Source of the DNA: Gammaproteobacteria bacterium
GTDB lineage: Bacteria > Pseudomonadota > Gammaproteobacteria > Pseudomonadales > Alcanivoracaceae
Direction: 5' to 3'
Assembly (NCBI GenBank): GCA_018067045.1
Contig: JAGPVL010000030.1
Location: 1 to 47,626 of the forward strand
DNA length: 47,626 nucleotides
Below the pieces are notes generated by a model that was not told where the DNA came from, searched no databases, and was given only the letters and a program-made list of their open reading frames with translations. Within the stretch, counting starts at the first letter, position 1. Each line of letters opens with the position of its first letter. Positions 1 through 7,914 of the stretch are shown one piece after another. Made by a program: the position numbers and the translations under genes.

Positions 1-96
1 TGCCCATGATTAAGCAGGCTATCGCCTGCCGTTAATCATTGCGCAAATCCAGCGGATTTGCCTAGTTCGAGCCCAGCAGGCGGTGCCAAACAAAGG

Positions 97-125
97 AAAA
101 GGGTCTCTTCGGAGGCCCTTTTTTA
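97..125 (+). terminator. Intrinsic terminator in repeat unit 1
   Basis: The stem GGGTCTC/GAGGCCC contains one T-G pair, is closed by a C(TTCG)G tetraloop, is flanked by A and T runs, and is followed by TTTTTT. This is a strong rho-independent terminator on the plus strand. Confidence 0.75.
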
Positions 126-222
126 TTGCCCATGATTAAGCAGGCTATCGCCTGCCGTTAATCATTGCGCAAATCCAGCGGATTCGCCTAGTTCGAGCAC
201 AGCAGGCGGAGCCAAACAAAGG

Positions 223-251
223 AAAAGGGTCTCTTCGGAGGCCCTTTTTTA
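223..251 (+). terminator. Intrinsic terminator in repeat unit 2
   Basis: Same stem, TTCG loop and T-tract as in unit 1, 126 bp further on. Confidence 0.75.
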
Positions 252-347
252 TGCCCATGATTAAGCAGGCTATCGCCTGCCGTTAATCATTGCGCAAATC
301 CAGCGGATTTGCCTAGTTCGAGCCCAGCAGGCGGAGCCAAACAAAGG

Positions 348-372
348 AAAAGGGTCTCTTCGGAGGCCCTTT
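348..372 (+). terminator. Degenerate terminator in repeat unit 3
   Basis: The stem and TTCG loop are intact but the T-tract is interrupted (CCCTTTCCTC), so termination should be weaker than in the first two units. The repeat homology ends here. Confidence 0.5.
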
Positions 373-460
373 CCTCTATGGTTCATCGCGGACTTCCGGG
401 AAAAGCCCGAAGGACCTTTTTCTTCCGCGGCGGCTGCGCTGCGTTTGCTCGGGAAAGATC

Positions 461-545
461 GCCTGCAAGCAGTCTCCCACAAGGTGAGCAGAAATTTGAG
501 ATAGTGCCGCGCTGTAGAGTGTCCTGTGGGAGGCTGCTTGCAGGC
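461..545. repeat. REP-like inverted repeat pair
   Basis: GCCTGCAAGCAGTCTCCCAC starts at 461, and its near-perfect reverse complement (one mismatch over 21 bp) lies at 525-545, with a 43-bp spacer. The same core (TGCAAGCAGCCTCCCACAA) recurs as a perfect inverted pair at 43266-43322. The motif resembles Pseudomonas-type REP elements in size, extragenic location and head-to-tail inversion. Confidence 0.8.
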
Positions 546-566
546 GAGTCTTGGGGGCTTGCGGTT

Positions 567-593
567 GTTCGCTTGCAGGGCGCGCTCCTACGA
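567..593. repeat. Diverged REP-like half element
   Basis: GTTCGCTTGCAGGGCGCGCT followed by CCTACGA resembles the REP core (TTCGC..GCAGG..GCTCCTACGA). It sits just after the inverted pair at 461-545, but it differs in sequence and has no inverted partner. Confidence 0.45.
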
Positions 594-686
594 AAAAAAC
601 TAGCCCAACCAACGGGGCAATGTGCAACTATTCCCACCCCATCCAGACACTGGCACTATGCTCACGCAACTTTGAGGGGCAACACC

Positions 687-3029
687 ATGGGGACAACACT
701 GGCCATCTGGCTAACGCGTTACCGCAACATCTTGGCGTTATTGAGTCTGCTATTAGCGATCGCCGCAGGTGCGGGGCTGCAGCACAGCTATTTTGAAACC
801 GGCTATCGCATCTTTTTTGCCGATGACAACCCCTACATGGTCGCCAACGATTTCCTAGAAGACACCTACACCCGCAGTGACACGGTGTCTTTTATTATCG
901 CCCCCAAAACCGGCACGCTATTTAACCGCGACGCACTGGCGGCCATTGAAGCGCTGACGGAAGAAAGCTGGCAGTTCCCCTACTCAATGCGCGTCGACTC
1001 GCTCACCAACTATCAATACACCCGGGCCGACAGCAACGGCCTCGTCGTCGAAAATCTCTTTGAAGACAGCACCAATTTAAGCGACACCGATATCGCTCAG
1101 CGCCGCGAGGTCGCCCTATCGGATCCGGTCTTAATCAACAACATCATTAACCCCACCGGCACCGCCACTATCGTCAACCTGACGCTTCAGTTTGACGACA
1201 GCAATGCCGACCCCGGCGCGCGCGACAAGGAACTCGTTAACCTCGCCCGCGATATTCGTGATCGTTATGAATTAGAAAACCCCAATCTAAAAATTTATGT
1301 CTTCGGCATGATTACGGTCAATAACGCCTTTAATGAAATGACCGAACACGATCTCAGCGTTTTCACGCCAATTATGTCCGCCATTCTGTTTCTCGCCATC
1401 TGGATACTATTTACCTTGGCCGGCACCACCATCACCGGCGGATTACTCAGCTCGCTTTCCATTATGCTCGTCATTACGCTTAGCACGGCCGCAGCAATGG
1501 GCAGCGCTGGCTGGCTAGACTTTCCCTTTAACGCGGTAAACGCGGTAGCACCCACCATTATTCTGACCATCGCCGTCGCCGACTGCGTGCATATTTTATT
1601 TGCTTACTTTAACGGTTTGCGTAGCGGCCTCGAAAAAGAAAAGGCGATGCAAGAAAGCCTAGAAATGAATATTCAACCCGTCTTTCTGACCAGCTTAACC
1701 ACCGCCGTTGGCTTTATGGCGCTCAACTTTAGCGACACACCGCCGATGCATTCACTCGGCACGCTAACAGCTATCGGCATTATCGCCGCCTTTATTCTTG
1801 CCTTAGCCATGCTACCCGCGCTGCTCGTTGCCCTGCCGCTAAAACCCCGTAATAGTGCGCAGCAACGCTCTACTGTGATGGCCAGCTTTGCCGATCACGT
1901 TCTGGAATATCGTCGCGGCTACTTCTGGGGAACATTAGTCTTCACTGCAGTCGCATTAGTCGGCATCAGCCGCAATACCCTTAACGACAGCACCATGACA
2001 TATTTCGACGAAAGCGTGCCTTACAATATTGCCGCGCATTTTTATGAAAATAATTTAAGCGGCTTTGACACCATTAGTTACTCTCTGGATAGCGGCGAAC
2101 AATACGGCATCAACGAACCTGAGTTTCTGCGCAAGGTCGATCAGTTTGTTAGCTGGGTCGAAGCGCAACCGCATGTATCCCATGTCAGCTCTTATACGCA
2201 TGTGATTAAGCGACTCAATCGCAACATGCACAACGATAACCCTGACTACTACAAGATTCCCGACAGCCGCGAATTGGCCAGCCAGTACCTACTGTTATAT
2301 GAATTATCGCTGCCGTTTGGCCTTGACCTGACAACACAACTCGACGCGGCAAAGTCCGCCACCCGTATCGATATTCGTATACGCAAACAGAAGCCCCATG
2401 AAGTGGTTGCGATGGAAGCGGAATTTAGCCAATGGTTATCGAGAAATTTATCCAATATCGAAGCAACACCCGGCACCTCTCAATCAATCATGTTCGCCCA
2501 TATGGGCCAACGTAATATCGACAGTATGCTACTCGGCAACGTCGTCGCCATTGTGTTGATAACACTAATATTGATTATTGCGCTCAAGTCACTGCGTTAC
2601 GGTCTGATCAGCATGCTGCCAAACGCATTGCCTGCATTAGTGACGGTCGGATTGTGGGGATACTTCAACGGTGAAGTGAATCTCGCCGTGGCGCTAATTT
2701 TTGTGATTACGCTGGGCATCGTCGTAGACGACACCGTGCATTTTATTAGCAAGTACCTGCGGGCGCGGCGACGTAACAACATGAGCCCAGATGAAGCCGT
2801 ACGGTACGCGTTTGCGAATGTTGGCAACGCGCTCATCATCACCTCTATCGTGCTCACCGCAGGGTTTATGGTGCTGGCTCAGTCAAAATTCGAGGTCAAT
2901 GCCATCATGGGGCTGCTGGTGGCGATCACTATCTTCGTGGCATTGGCTTTCGACTTTCTCTTCTTGCCTCCGTTGCTCGAAAAGCTCGACAGCAAAGACG
3001 AACGAAAAGGCTCGGCCTCATCCGAGTAA
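687..3029 (+). CDS. RND superfamily exporter (MMPL/HpnN-like single permease)
   Basis: 780 residues from ATG 687, chosen because GAGGGG lies 7 nt upstream and the N-terminal membrane helix (about residues 8-26) starts right there. The layout is typical of the RND fold: one helix, a large periplasmic loop (about 30-215), a five-helix block (about 218-385), a second periplasmic loop (about 405-610) and a second block (about 615-762). The motif DCVHILFAYF in block 1 mirrors DDTVHFISKY in block 2, showing internal duplication. No membrane-fusion or outer-membrane partner is nearby, so it probably belongs to the stand-alone lipid or hydrophobe exporters rather than AcrB-type drug pumps. The substrate cannot be told from sequence. 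It ends in a terminator shared with the tRNAs. Confidence 0.88.
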   Translation: MGTTLAIWLTRYRNILALLSLLLAIAAGAGLQHSYFETGYRIFFADDNPYMVANDFLEDTYTRSDTVSFIIAPKTGTLFNRDALAAIEALTEESWQFPYSMRVDSLTNYQYTRADSNGLVVENLFEDSTNLSDTDIAQRREVALSDPVLINNIINPTGTATIVNLTLQFDDSNADPGARDKELVNLARDIRDRYELENPNLKIYVFGMITVNNAFNEMTEHDLSVFTPIMSAILFLAIWILFTLAGTTITGGLLSSLSIMLVITLSTAAAMGSAGWLDFPFNAVNAVAPTIILTIAVADCVHILFAYFNGLRSGLEKEKAMQESLEMNIQPVFLTSLTTAVGFMALNFSDTPPMHSLGTLTAIGIIAAFILALAMLPALLVALPLKPRNSAQQRSTVMASFADHVLEYRRGYFWGTLVFTAVALVGISRNTLNDSTMTYFDESVPYNIAAHFYENNLSGFDTISYSLDSGEQYGINEPEFLRKVDQFVSWVEAQPHVSHVSSYTHVIKRLNRNMHNDNPDYYKIPDSRELASQYLLLYELSLPFGLDLTTQLDAAKSATRIDIRIRKQKPHEVVAMEAEFSQWLSRNLSNIEATPGTSQSIMFAHMGQRNIDSMLLGNVVAIVLITLILIIALKSLRYGLISMLPNALPALVTVGLWGYFNGEVNLAVALIFVITLGIVVDDTVHFISKYLRARRRNNMSPDEAVRYAFANVGNALIITSIVLTAGFMVLAQSKFEVNAIMGLLVAITIFVALAFDFLFLPPLLEKLDSKDERKGSASSE

Positions 3030-3057
3030 CATGACAAAGCACTTTTCGACGGACATA

Positions 3058-3094
3058 AAAAAACGGCGCCTAATTAATAGGCGCCGTTTTTTTA
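3058..3094. terminator. Bidirectional terminator between RND gene and tRNAs
   Basis: The perfect stem AAAAACGGCGCC/GGCGCCGTTTTT has a 9-nt loop (TAATTAATA) and T-runs on both strands. It can end the RND transcript on the plus strand and the tRNA transcript on the minus strand. Confidence 0.9.
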
Positions 3095-3103
3095 TACTAC
3101 ATT

Positions 3104-3179
3104 TGGAGCGGGAAACCGGGTTCGAACCGGCGACCTCAACCTTGGCAAGGTTGCGCTCTACCAACTGAGCTATTCCCGC
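3104..3179 (-). tRNA. tRNA-Gly (GCC anticodon)
   Basis: A 76-nt cloverleaf is read on the minus strand. The acceptor stem is GCGGGAA/TTCCCGC, the D-arm has AGCTCAGTTGGTAGAGC, the anticodon loop is CTTGCCA with anticodon GCC, the T-arm has GGTTCGAACC, and CCA is encoded at 3104-3106. It lies 2 nt downstream of tRNA-Glu in the same transcript. Confidence 0.97.
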
Positions 3180-3181
3180 AA

Positions 3182-3257
3182 TGGCGTCCCCTAGGGGAGT
3201 CGAACCCCTGTTACCGCCGTGAAAGGGCGGTGTCCTAGGCCTCTAGACGAAGGGGAC
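3182..3257 (-). tRNA. tRNA-Glu (TTC anticodon)
   Basis: A 76-nt cloverleaf is read on the minus strand. The acceptor stem is GTCCCCT/AGGGGAC, the anticodon loop is CTTTCAC with anticodon TTC, the T-arm has GGGGTTCGACTCCCC, and CCA is encoded. It is the first gene of a Glu-Gly tRNA pair. Confidence 0.97.
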
Positions 3258-3292
3258 GCAGACTGCTTCGAGTACCCTCGAAAGCGGCGCAA

Positions 3293-3321
3293 AGTCTATG
3301 AGGGTGGCCGCGAAGCGTCAA
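3293..3321 (-). promoter_or_regulatory. Sigma70-type promoter of the tRNA-Glu/Gly operon
   Basis: On the minus strand TTGACG (3321-3316) is followed by exactly 17 bp and then TAGACT (3298-3293). The stretch just after the -10 box is GC-rich (TTGCGCCGC), as expected of stringently controlled stable-RNA promoters. Confidence 0.75.
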
Positions 3322-3480
3322 GAACAAATTAACCCTTAATGCATTATTCGAAGCACAAACGTAAAAGCAGCACCGTAATCATTGACCAGCATCGCTGACA
3401 TTGATCAGATAGGCGCTCGCCGAAATACCGGCCCTTAACGCCTTACACACCGTTAGCCAGCCCACTACGGAGCACGTTAC

Positions 3481-4170
3481 ATGGCCTACACCCTTTACGG
3501 AGCAGTACTCTCTCCGTTTGTTCGTAAATGCCGCGTTTTTCTTGCAGAGAAAGACATCCCATTCGATTCGGTTCATGTCGACCCAGGCGCATTGCCGCAG
3601 GAGTATGCCAACCTCAATCCGTTAATGCGTATTCCTGCCTTGGAACATGACGGTAAACGCTTCGCTGATTCCGCCGTCATCTGCCAATACGTCGAGCGAC
3701 TCCACCCCGAACCCGCACTGTACCCACGCGCAGCAGCTGACTATGCGCAATGTTTATGGCTGGAGAAGTACGCCGACTACGAACTCGCGCCGCTGTGCAC
3801 GTTCGGTATTTTCCGCCAGCGCCTGATTATGCCGCTGCGAGGATTGCCCGGTGACGAAAACAAGGCTCTCGATGCCATTAACAAGCTACCCGCGCTATTT
3901 GATTACCTTGAGCAGCAACTGGGCAGTAACACTTGGTTCGTCAACGACCAACTCACCGTGGCTGACATCGCCATCACTAGCCAACTCGTTAACATGCAGT
4001 ACGGCGGCGAGTCACTGAACGCCGAGCGCTGGCCAAATCTGCATGCGCACATGCAACGCATGCAACAACGTCCTTCATTCAGCAATGCACTGAACCAAGA
4101 GGCCGTCGTGATCAGTAAAATTAAGGCGCACCTGAACAGTCCGGCGAAGCCGGCCCCTAACGTCGTCTAA
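3481..4170 (+). CDS. Glutathione S-transferase family protein
   Basis: 229 residues, a normal cytosolic GST length. The N-terminal thioredoxin-fold domain (about 1-80) starts LYGAVLSPFVRKCRVFLAEK, with Ser11 or Cys17 as the likely glutathione-activating position, then NPLMRIPALEHDG with the cis-proline and DSAVICQYVE for glutathione binding. The all-helical C-terminal domain (about 90-210) has the N-capping signature LTVADIAITSQL. It would conjugate or bind glutathione in the cytoplasm; the substrate is unknown. It stands alone behind the tRNA promoter region, and its stop overlaps that of the convergent gene. SspA is a related alternative but fits less well. Confidence 0.85.
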   Translation: MAYTLYGAVLSPFVRKCRVFLAEKDIPFDSVHVDPGALPQEYANLNPLMRIPALEHDGKRFADSAVICQYVERLHPEPALYPRAAADYAQCLWLEKYADYELAPLCTFGIFRQRLIMPLRGLPGDENKALDAINKLPALFDYLEQQLGSNTWFVNDQLTVADIAITSQLVNMQYGGESLNAERWPNLHAHMQRMQQRPSFSNALNQEAVVISKIKAHLNSPAKPAPNVV

Positions 4171-4838
4171 CCTACGGTAAACGCGAGAATGCGGCTGATA
4201 TGAGACTGCGGTCGGCCGCTTTCCCTTTGCCATTGGTTAAACGCCTGCTGTGCGGCCCGCTGATCGCGCTGACTGGCCGCCGACTTATCAATAATACCCT
4301 GAGCCACCAACGCCGCGACGACGTCTGTGGTCGGCACCCAGCTGTCGCGCCCAACCATGCGCAAAAACATCGGCGCTGAATTTCCGCCGAGCTGCTTGCC
4401 ACGCTTAAACAAACAACGCCATAAACCAACAGTATCGTCCTGCGGCCATTGCGCGAGGAACCGGCCAAAGCCACCATGCTCGGCGCTCAGCTCCATCACC
4501 ATCTGCGCGTTGGGCCGAATGGCCTTCATTTTTCCCCAGTGACGAATCAGCCGCGCATCGAGCATGCGCTCATCCAGCATGGCGTCCGGCATCAGCACCA
4601 GCTTTTCCGGATCAAAACCAAAAAAAGAGTGCTCGAATGCTGGCCACCGGGCATCCACCAAGGAGTGCTTTAAACCAGCGCGAAAAATACGTCGCGTTAT
4701 CGCCGACAAGTACCACGCATCCGAGCGCGACTTGAGGGTTTTATCGCTAACCACCTCCGGCATCAGCTCATTGATGACACGCTCACCGCCTTTGCGTAGC
4801 GCTGCGGTTTCCAAAATCTGTTCAAATTTAAGCATCAA
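4167..4838 (-). CDS. DNA-3-methyladenine glycosylase I-like protein
   Basis: 223 residues. The middle resembles the Tag family (HhH-GPD superfamily): SDAWYLSAITRRIFRAGL matches the region that packs on the damaged base, and the stretch from about residue 88 (MLDERMLDARLIRHWGKMKA followed by IRPNAQ) matches the family's 'nicked-strand and NA' block. The family's zinc-binding Cys/His N-terminus is not obvious, so this is a diverged member; removal of alkylated adenine is inferred. The far C-terminus (DQRAAQQAFNQWQRESG) looks like the helix used for the family's last domain. It converges on the GST gene with a 4-bp overlap of the two coding ends. Confidence 0.6.
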   Translation of the reverse strand: MMLKFEQILETAALRKGGERVINELMPEVVSDKTLKSRSDAWYLSAITRRIFRAGLKHSLVDARWPAFEHSFFGFDPEKLVLMPDAMLDERMLDARLIRHWGKMKAIRPNAQMVMELSAEHGGFGRFLAQWPQDDTVGLWRCLFKRGKQLGGNSAPMFLRMVGRDSWVPTTDVVAALVAQGIIDKSAASQRDQRAAQQAFNQWQRESGRPQSHISRILAFTVG

Positions 4839-5000
4839 CGCACCTTTTCGCTCGTTTTACAGATTGCCCCGCGTATACAGCGAATCCGGCGGCACGTTAG
4901 AATGTCGGCCACCCATTTTCAATGTCGACCCTAATTTTGCCGATTTGCCGACCCGAGTCATTGTCGACAAAACACGGACAGCCTGTGAGCAGATGAACGC

Positions 5001-6230
5001 ATGAGCACAAAACATCGCTTAATTACAAAATCCGACAAACTCAAAGGCGTGTGCTATGACATTCGCGGGCCGGTATTGCGCGAAGCAAACCGACTCGAAG
5101 AAGAAGGCCATCGCATCATCAAGCTTAACATTGGCAACCCTGCCCCGTTCGGCCTGACCGCACCAGAAGAAATTTTACAAGACGTCATCGTCAATCTGCC
5201 GGATTCGACCGGTTACTGCCATTCCAAAGGGCTCTTTCCCGCCCGTAAAGCCGTCATGCAAGAATGCCAGGAAAAAGGCATTCAGGGCGTCACCATTGAT
5301 GACATCATTATCGGCAATGGTGTCTCAGAATTAATCGTCATGGCGATGCAGGCTTTGGTCAACAACGGCGATGAGATTTTGATTCCGGCGCCGGACTACC
5401 CGCTATGGACAGCAGCAGTCAGATTGGCCGGCGGCACGCCAACACACTACCTCTGCGACGAAGCACAAGATTGGCAGCCATCGCTGGAAGATATTCGCAG
5501 TAAAATTAATGACCGCACGCGCGCGCTCGTGATCATCAACCCGAACAATCCAACGGGTGCAAACTACAGCCGTGAAATGCTGCAATCTTTACTCGAAATT
5601 GCCCGCGAACATGACCTCGTTGTATTTGCCGATGAAATTTACGACAAAATTTTATACGACGAAGAAAAACATCTCTCTATTGCCTCAATGGCAGACGACC
5701 TGCTTTTCGTAACGTTTAACGGCTTATCGAAAGCGTATCGAGCCGCTGGCTTTCGTTCAGGCTGGATGATTATCTCCGGTGCGAAGCACCGCGCAGAAAG
5801 CTTTATTGAAGGCCTCGACATGCTCGCGTCCATGCGCCTGTGCGCTAATGTGCCAGCCCAACACGCTATCCAAACGGCACTGGGCGGCTATCAAAGCATT
5901 AATGATTTAACACTCCCGACAGGTCGACTAGGCCGACAGCGCGAAAAAGCTTGGAAAATGCTGAACGACATTCCCGGTGTCAGCTGTGTTAAGCCCGCTT
6001 CGGCGCTCTATCTATTTCCGCGACTTGATCCGGAAATATATCCCATCGAAGATGATGAAGCCTTTGCCTTAGACTTACTTCGCAAAGAGCGCGTGCTGAT
6101 CGTACAAGGCACTGCCTTTAATTGGCCAAATCCAGACCACTTCCGTATCGTTTTTCTGCCTCAAGCAGATGACATCGAAGAAGCGATTAAACGCATCGGT
6201 AATTATCTTGCGCGCTTACGCGCCGAGTAA
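5001..6230 (+). CDS. alaA: Alanine-synthesising aminotransferase AlaA (YfbQ family)
   Basis: 409 residues, close to E. coli AlaA (405). It is a class I/II PLP aminotransferase making alanine from pyruvate with glutamate. Visible signatures are IGNPAPFG near 44-51, the PLP-phosphate region GNGVSELI (105-112), NPNNPTG (180-186), the cofactor-binding ADEIYD (210-215), and Schiff-base Lys244 in FNGLSKAYR. The C-terminal RIVFLPQ supplies the carboxylate-binding Arg. No strong Shine-Dalgarno is present; a tiny ATG-AAC-GCA-TGA frame overlaps the start and might couple translation. It is followed 31 bp later by a small gene of unknown role. alaA close to htpX, as here, is an arrangement also known in Pseudomonas. 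Confidence 0.93.
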   Translation: MSTKHRLITKSDKLKGVCYDIRGPVLREANRLEEEGHRIIKLNIGNPAPFGLTAPEEILQDVIVNLPDSTGYCHSKGLFPARKAVMQECQEKGIQGVTIDDIIIGNGVSELIVMAMQALVNNGDEILIPAPDYPLWTAAVRLAGGTPTHYLCDEAQDWQPSLEDIRSKINDRTRALVIINPNNPTGANYSREMLQSLLEIAREHDLVVFADEIYDKILYDEEKHLSIASMADDLLFVTFNGLSKAYRAAGFRSGWMIISGAKHRAESFIEGLDMLASMRLCANVPAQHAIQTALGGYQSINDLTLPTGRLGRQREKAWKMLNDIPGVSCVKPASALYLFPRLDPEIYPIEDDEAFALDLLRKERVLIVQGTAFNWPNPDHFRIVFLPQADDIEEAIKRIGNYLARLRAE

Positions 6231-6261
6231 TACGAACAAACCAAAAGGCTGGCAACAAGCC

Positions 6262-6816
6262 ATGGCTGATATTCATATTGATGATTTTTGCCGCGATGCG
6301 GCACAGGTTATTCTGCACCTCTACAGCGCCTTCCCAAGGCGCGCATCTGTCTACGTTGCCGACATTGCCGGAGAAGACGAGCCCGACGATGTCGGCTTGC
6401 ATTCCGATCGTCACATGGCCTGCCTCGGCACTATTTTATGGCTAGCCGAAGAAGGCTATCTGCGTTACGAGGCGATGGTCTATCAAGATGGCGTCGATCA
6501 GGCGGTATTATCAGGACGGTCGTTTACCCTGCTTTCTTCACTTTCGCAGTTTCGTTACGCCGCCCCATCGCCGGCGCTTCCGGAAGCAGTAGCCATCGAA
6601 AAGATGACGCTGATTGAACAAATACGTGCCGCAGTACGTTCACGCGAATCACGAAAAACCACCGCCATTATGCGTTACTTTTTATCAACACCCAGCAGTA
6701 CCGCGACCTTACCAGATGTTCCTACAGACAATTCACTTACGGAGAGCGCGCCGTCAGACGATGTACCTCCAAGCAATGAGCAAGGCTGCGAAGACACAAC
6801 CACTCTTAATTCGTAG
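6262..6816 (+). CDS. Conserved-type hypothetical protein downstream of alaA
   Basis: 184 residues from ATG 6262, which sits 31 bp after alaA. A longer frame from 6169 would overlap alaA and is rejected. I do not recognise the family. The first 150 residues look like a compact globular domain: helix, then AFPRRASVYVADIAGEDEPD, then a possible winged-helix-like segment (HMACLGTILWLAEEGYLRYE). The last 45 residues are a low-complexity tail rich in Ser, Thr, Pro and Asp. There is no signal peptide or membrane helix, so it is probably cytoplasmic. Its 3' end overlaps the convergent methyltransferase gene by 11 bp. Confidence 0.72.
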   Translation: MADIHIDDFCRDAAQVILHLYSAFPRRASVYVADIAGEDEPDDVGLHSDRHMACLGTILWLAEEGYLRYEAMVYQDGVDQAVLSGRSFTLLSSLSQFRYAAPSPALPEAVAIEKMTLIEQIRAAVRSRESRKTTAIMRYFLSTPSSTATLPDVPTDNSLTESAPSDDVPPSNEQGCEDTTTLNS

Positions 6817-7762
6817 TCACCTCATCTGCCGCTTTCACGTAGCGATAATGTACTGCTTTTAAACCCGCTTGCGGCTGCTGTTCAACATAGCCCGGTGCAA
6901 ACGGAAGCCTAGCCACTCGCTCACTGCCGGCAAGGTTATTAAGCACCACGTCGTCGAGAAATGATTCCTCCAGCCACGGTGCATTTAAGCACGCCAATAT
7001 CTCCGTTTGCGGCGCCAAAAAGCGCGGCAGCTGACGAATCACGCGAACATAATCCTTGCGCGCCATAAAGCTGCCCTTCTGCTCAGAAGGCGGATCAATA
7101 ATAATGATGTCGTACGGCCCAAGCCTTTCCAATTTTTTCCACGAATTAAAAATATCGTGGGCAAAAAAACGTACGCCGTCGGAGCCGATTTGATTAATCG
7201 CATGATTACGCTGCCCCAATGCCAATGCCGGTTTACTTAAATCGATATTCACCACCTGACGCGCACCGGCCGCTTTGGCTACAACCGAAAAAGCGCAGCT
7301 AAACGAAAATAGATTGAGAACACTTTTACCTTCTGCGCGCTCGGCAAGCCACTCCCGCCCCGCCACCATATCGGCGAAAAAACCAATATTCTGACCGCGC
7401 TCGAAGTCGAGCAAGAACGACAAGCCTTGCTCATGGGCCAGCGGCTGCTCGGGCAATTCTCCGACCACCACTTCATTGCGCGATGTGCCGCCGTAACGAT
7501 GCTGAACAACCAACGCCGAACACCCCAACAGTGGCATCGCCGCCGTCAACAGCTGCTGTAAATAGGCTACATCCGCATCACTCTGCTGGGCATAAAGTGT
7601 TGCCAACAGAACCGGCTTATAGCAATCCACCGTCAACCAGTCGCAATCGGCAACCGCACCGCCGCGACCATGGAAAAGACGGTGCTGATTAGGCACTAAA
7701 GGAGGAACCAGAAACGGCAAAATCTGGTCTATAGGGTTGGCACTTCCGAAGGGATTCGTCAT
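6806..7762 (-). CDS. Class I SAM-dependent (RlmI/RlmK-like) methyltransferase
   Basis: 318 residues. The C-terminal half is a Rossmann methyltransferase: VLNLFSFSCAFSVVAKAAGA is motif I, VVNIDLSK motif II, FFAHDIFNSW motif III, and IIIIDPPSEQKGSF the DPP catalytic loop of the RlmI/RlmK (COG1092) branch. The N-terminal half lacks a clear PUA domain, and the motif is DPPS where RlmI has DPPK, so the target (rRNA base or protein) is open. Enzymes of this group act on 23S rRNA; here that is inference. It is transcribed alone, head-to-head with htpX and convergent with the preceding small gene. Confidence 0.78.
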   Translation of the reverse strand: MTNPFGSANPIDQILPFLVPPLVPNQHRLFHGRGGAVADCDWLTVDCYKPVLLATLYAQQSDADVAYLQQLLTAAMPLLGCSALVVQHRYGGTSRNEVVVGELPEQPLAHEQGLSFLLDFERGQNIGFFADMVAGREWLAERAEGKSVLNLFSFSCAFSVVAKAAGARQVVNIDLSKPALALGQRNHAINQIGSDGVRFFAHDIFNSWKKLERLGPYDIIIIDPPSEQKGSFMARKDYVRVIRQLPRFLAPQTEILACLNAPWLEESFLDDVVLNNLAGSERVARLPFAPGYVEQQPQAGLKAVHYRYVKAADEVTTN

Positions 7763-7788
7763 GGCGCAGGAGTATCTTGTCTCGCCGA

Positions 7789-7811
7789 CTTGAATTCAAC
7801 TGATTTGCCCA
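7789..7811 (+). promoter_or_regulatory. Possible heat-shock (sigma32-like) promoter for htpX
   Basis: CTTGAAT (7789-7795) and GCCCA (7807-7811) resemble the sigma32 boxes CTTGAAA and CCCCAT, but the spacer (11 bp) is a little short and the -10 is incomplete. htpX is a heat-shock/envelope-stress gene in E. coli, which is the only other support. Confidence 0.25.
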
Positions 7812-7914
7812 AAGATCTATCCTAGCCCGCGCGACACCTGCCTCCCTTTCCTATCCCGAAGGATGGCGCGGACATAAACGATAATGAGACATTTTTACTG
7901 GAGCACAGCAGTCC

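Larger units (their letters stand above)
1..376. repeat. Three tandem ~125-bp repeats, each with three hairpins
   Basis: Units begin at 1, 127 and 252 (periods 126 and 125 bp) and are almost identical. Observed substitutions include ggcggtgcc against ggcggagcc and ggatttgcc against ggattcgcc. In each unit one sees a long hairpin (ATGATTAA plus GCAGGC pairing with GCCTGC and TTAATCAT, loop TATC; 6-39 in unit 1), a second 8-bp hairpin (GCAAATCC/GGATTTGC; 43-61) and a terminator with a UUCG loop. The third unit loses its T-tract after about 372. The array may continue to the left of the window. No protein is encoded. It could be a duplicated tRNA-operon tail or a family of short structured RNAs. 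Confidence 0.9.
377..686. other. Gene-free leader region with REP-like palindromes
   Basis: A reading frame open from 309 runs through this stretch into the RND gene, but it crosses the repeat unit and the REP palindromes and has no family resemblance. I therefore regard the region as non-coding. Apart from the palindromes at 461-545 and 567-593, I see only the RND gene's ribosome-binding site (GAGGGG near 674-679). Confidence 0.6.

Noticed and set aside
60-90. tRNA 3' end (TTCGAGCC...GGCGGAGCCA) inside the tandem repeat
   Set aside because: A T-loop-like TTCGAGC and a terminal CCA are present, but the flanking bases do not form a T-stem or acceptor stem and there is no anticodon arm.
1-376. 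CRISPR array
   Set aside because: Only three units, each a whole 125-bp repeat without unique spacers between short repeats, so it is a tandem duplication.
309-686. RND gene starting at 309 (906 residues)
   Set aside because: The extra 126 residues are read through a repeat unit and REP palindromes; ATG 687 has a ribosome-binding site and starts the membrane helix.
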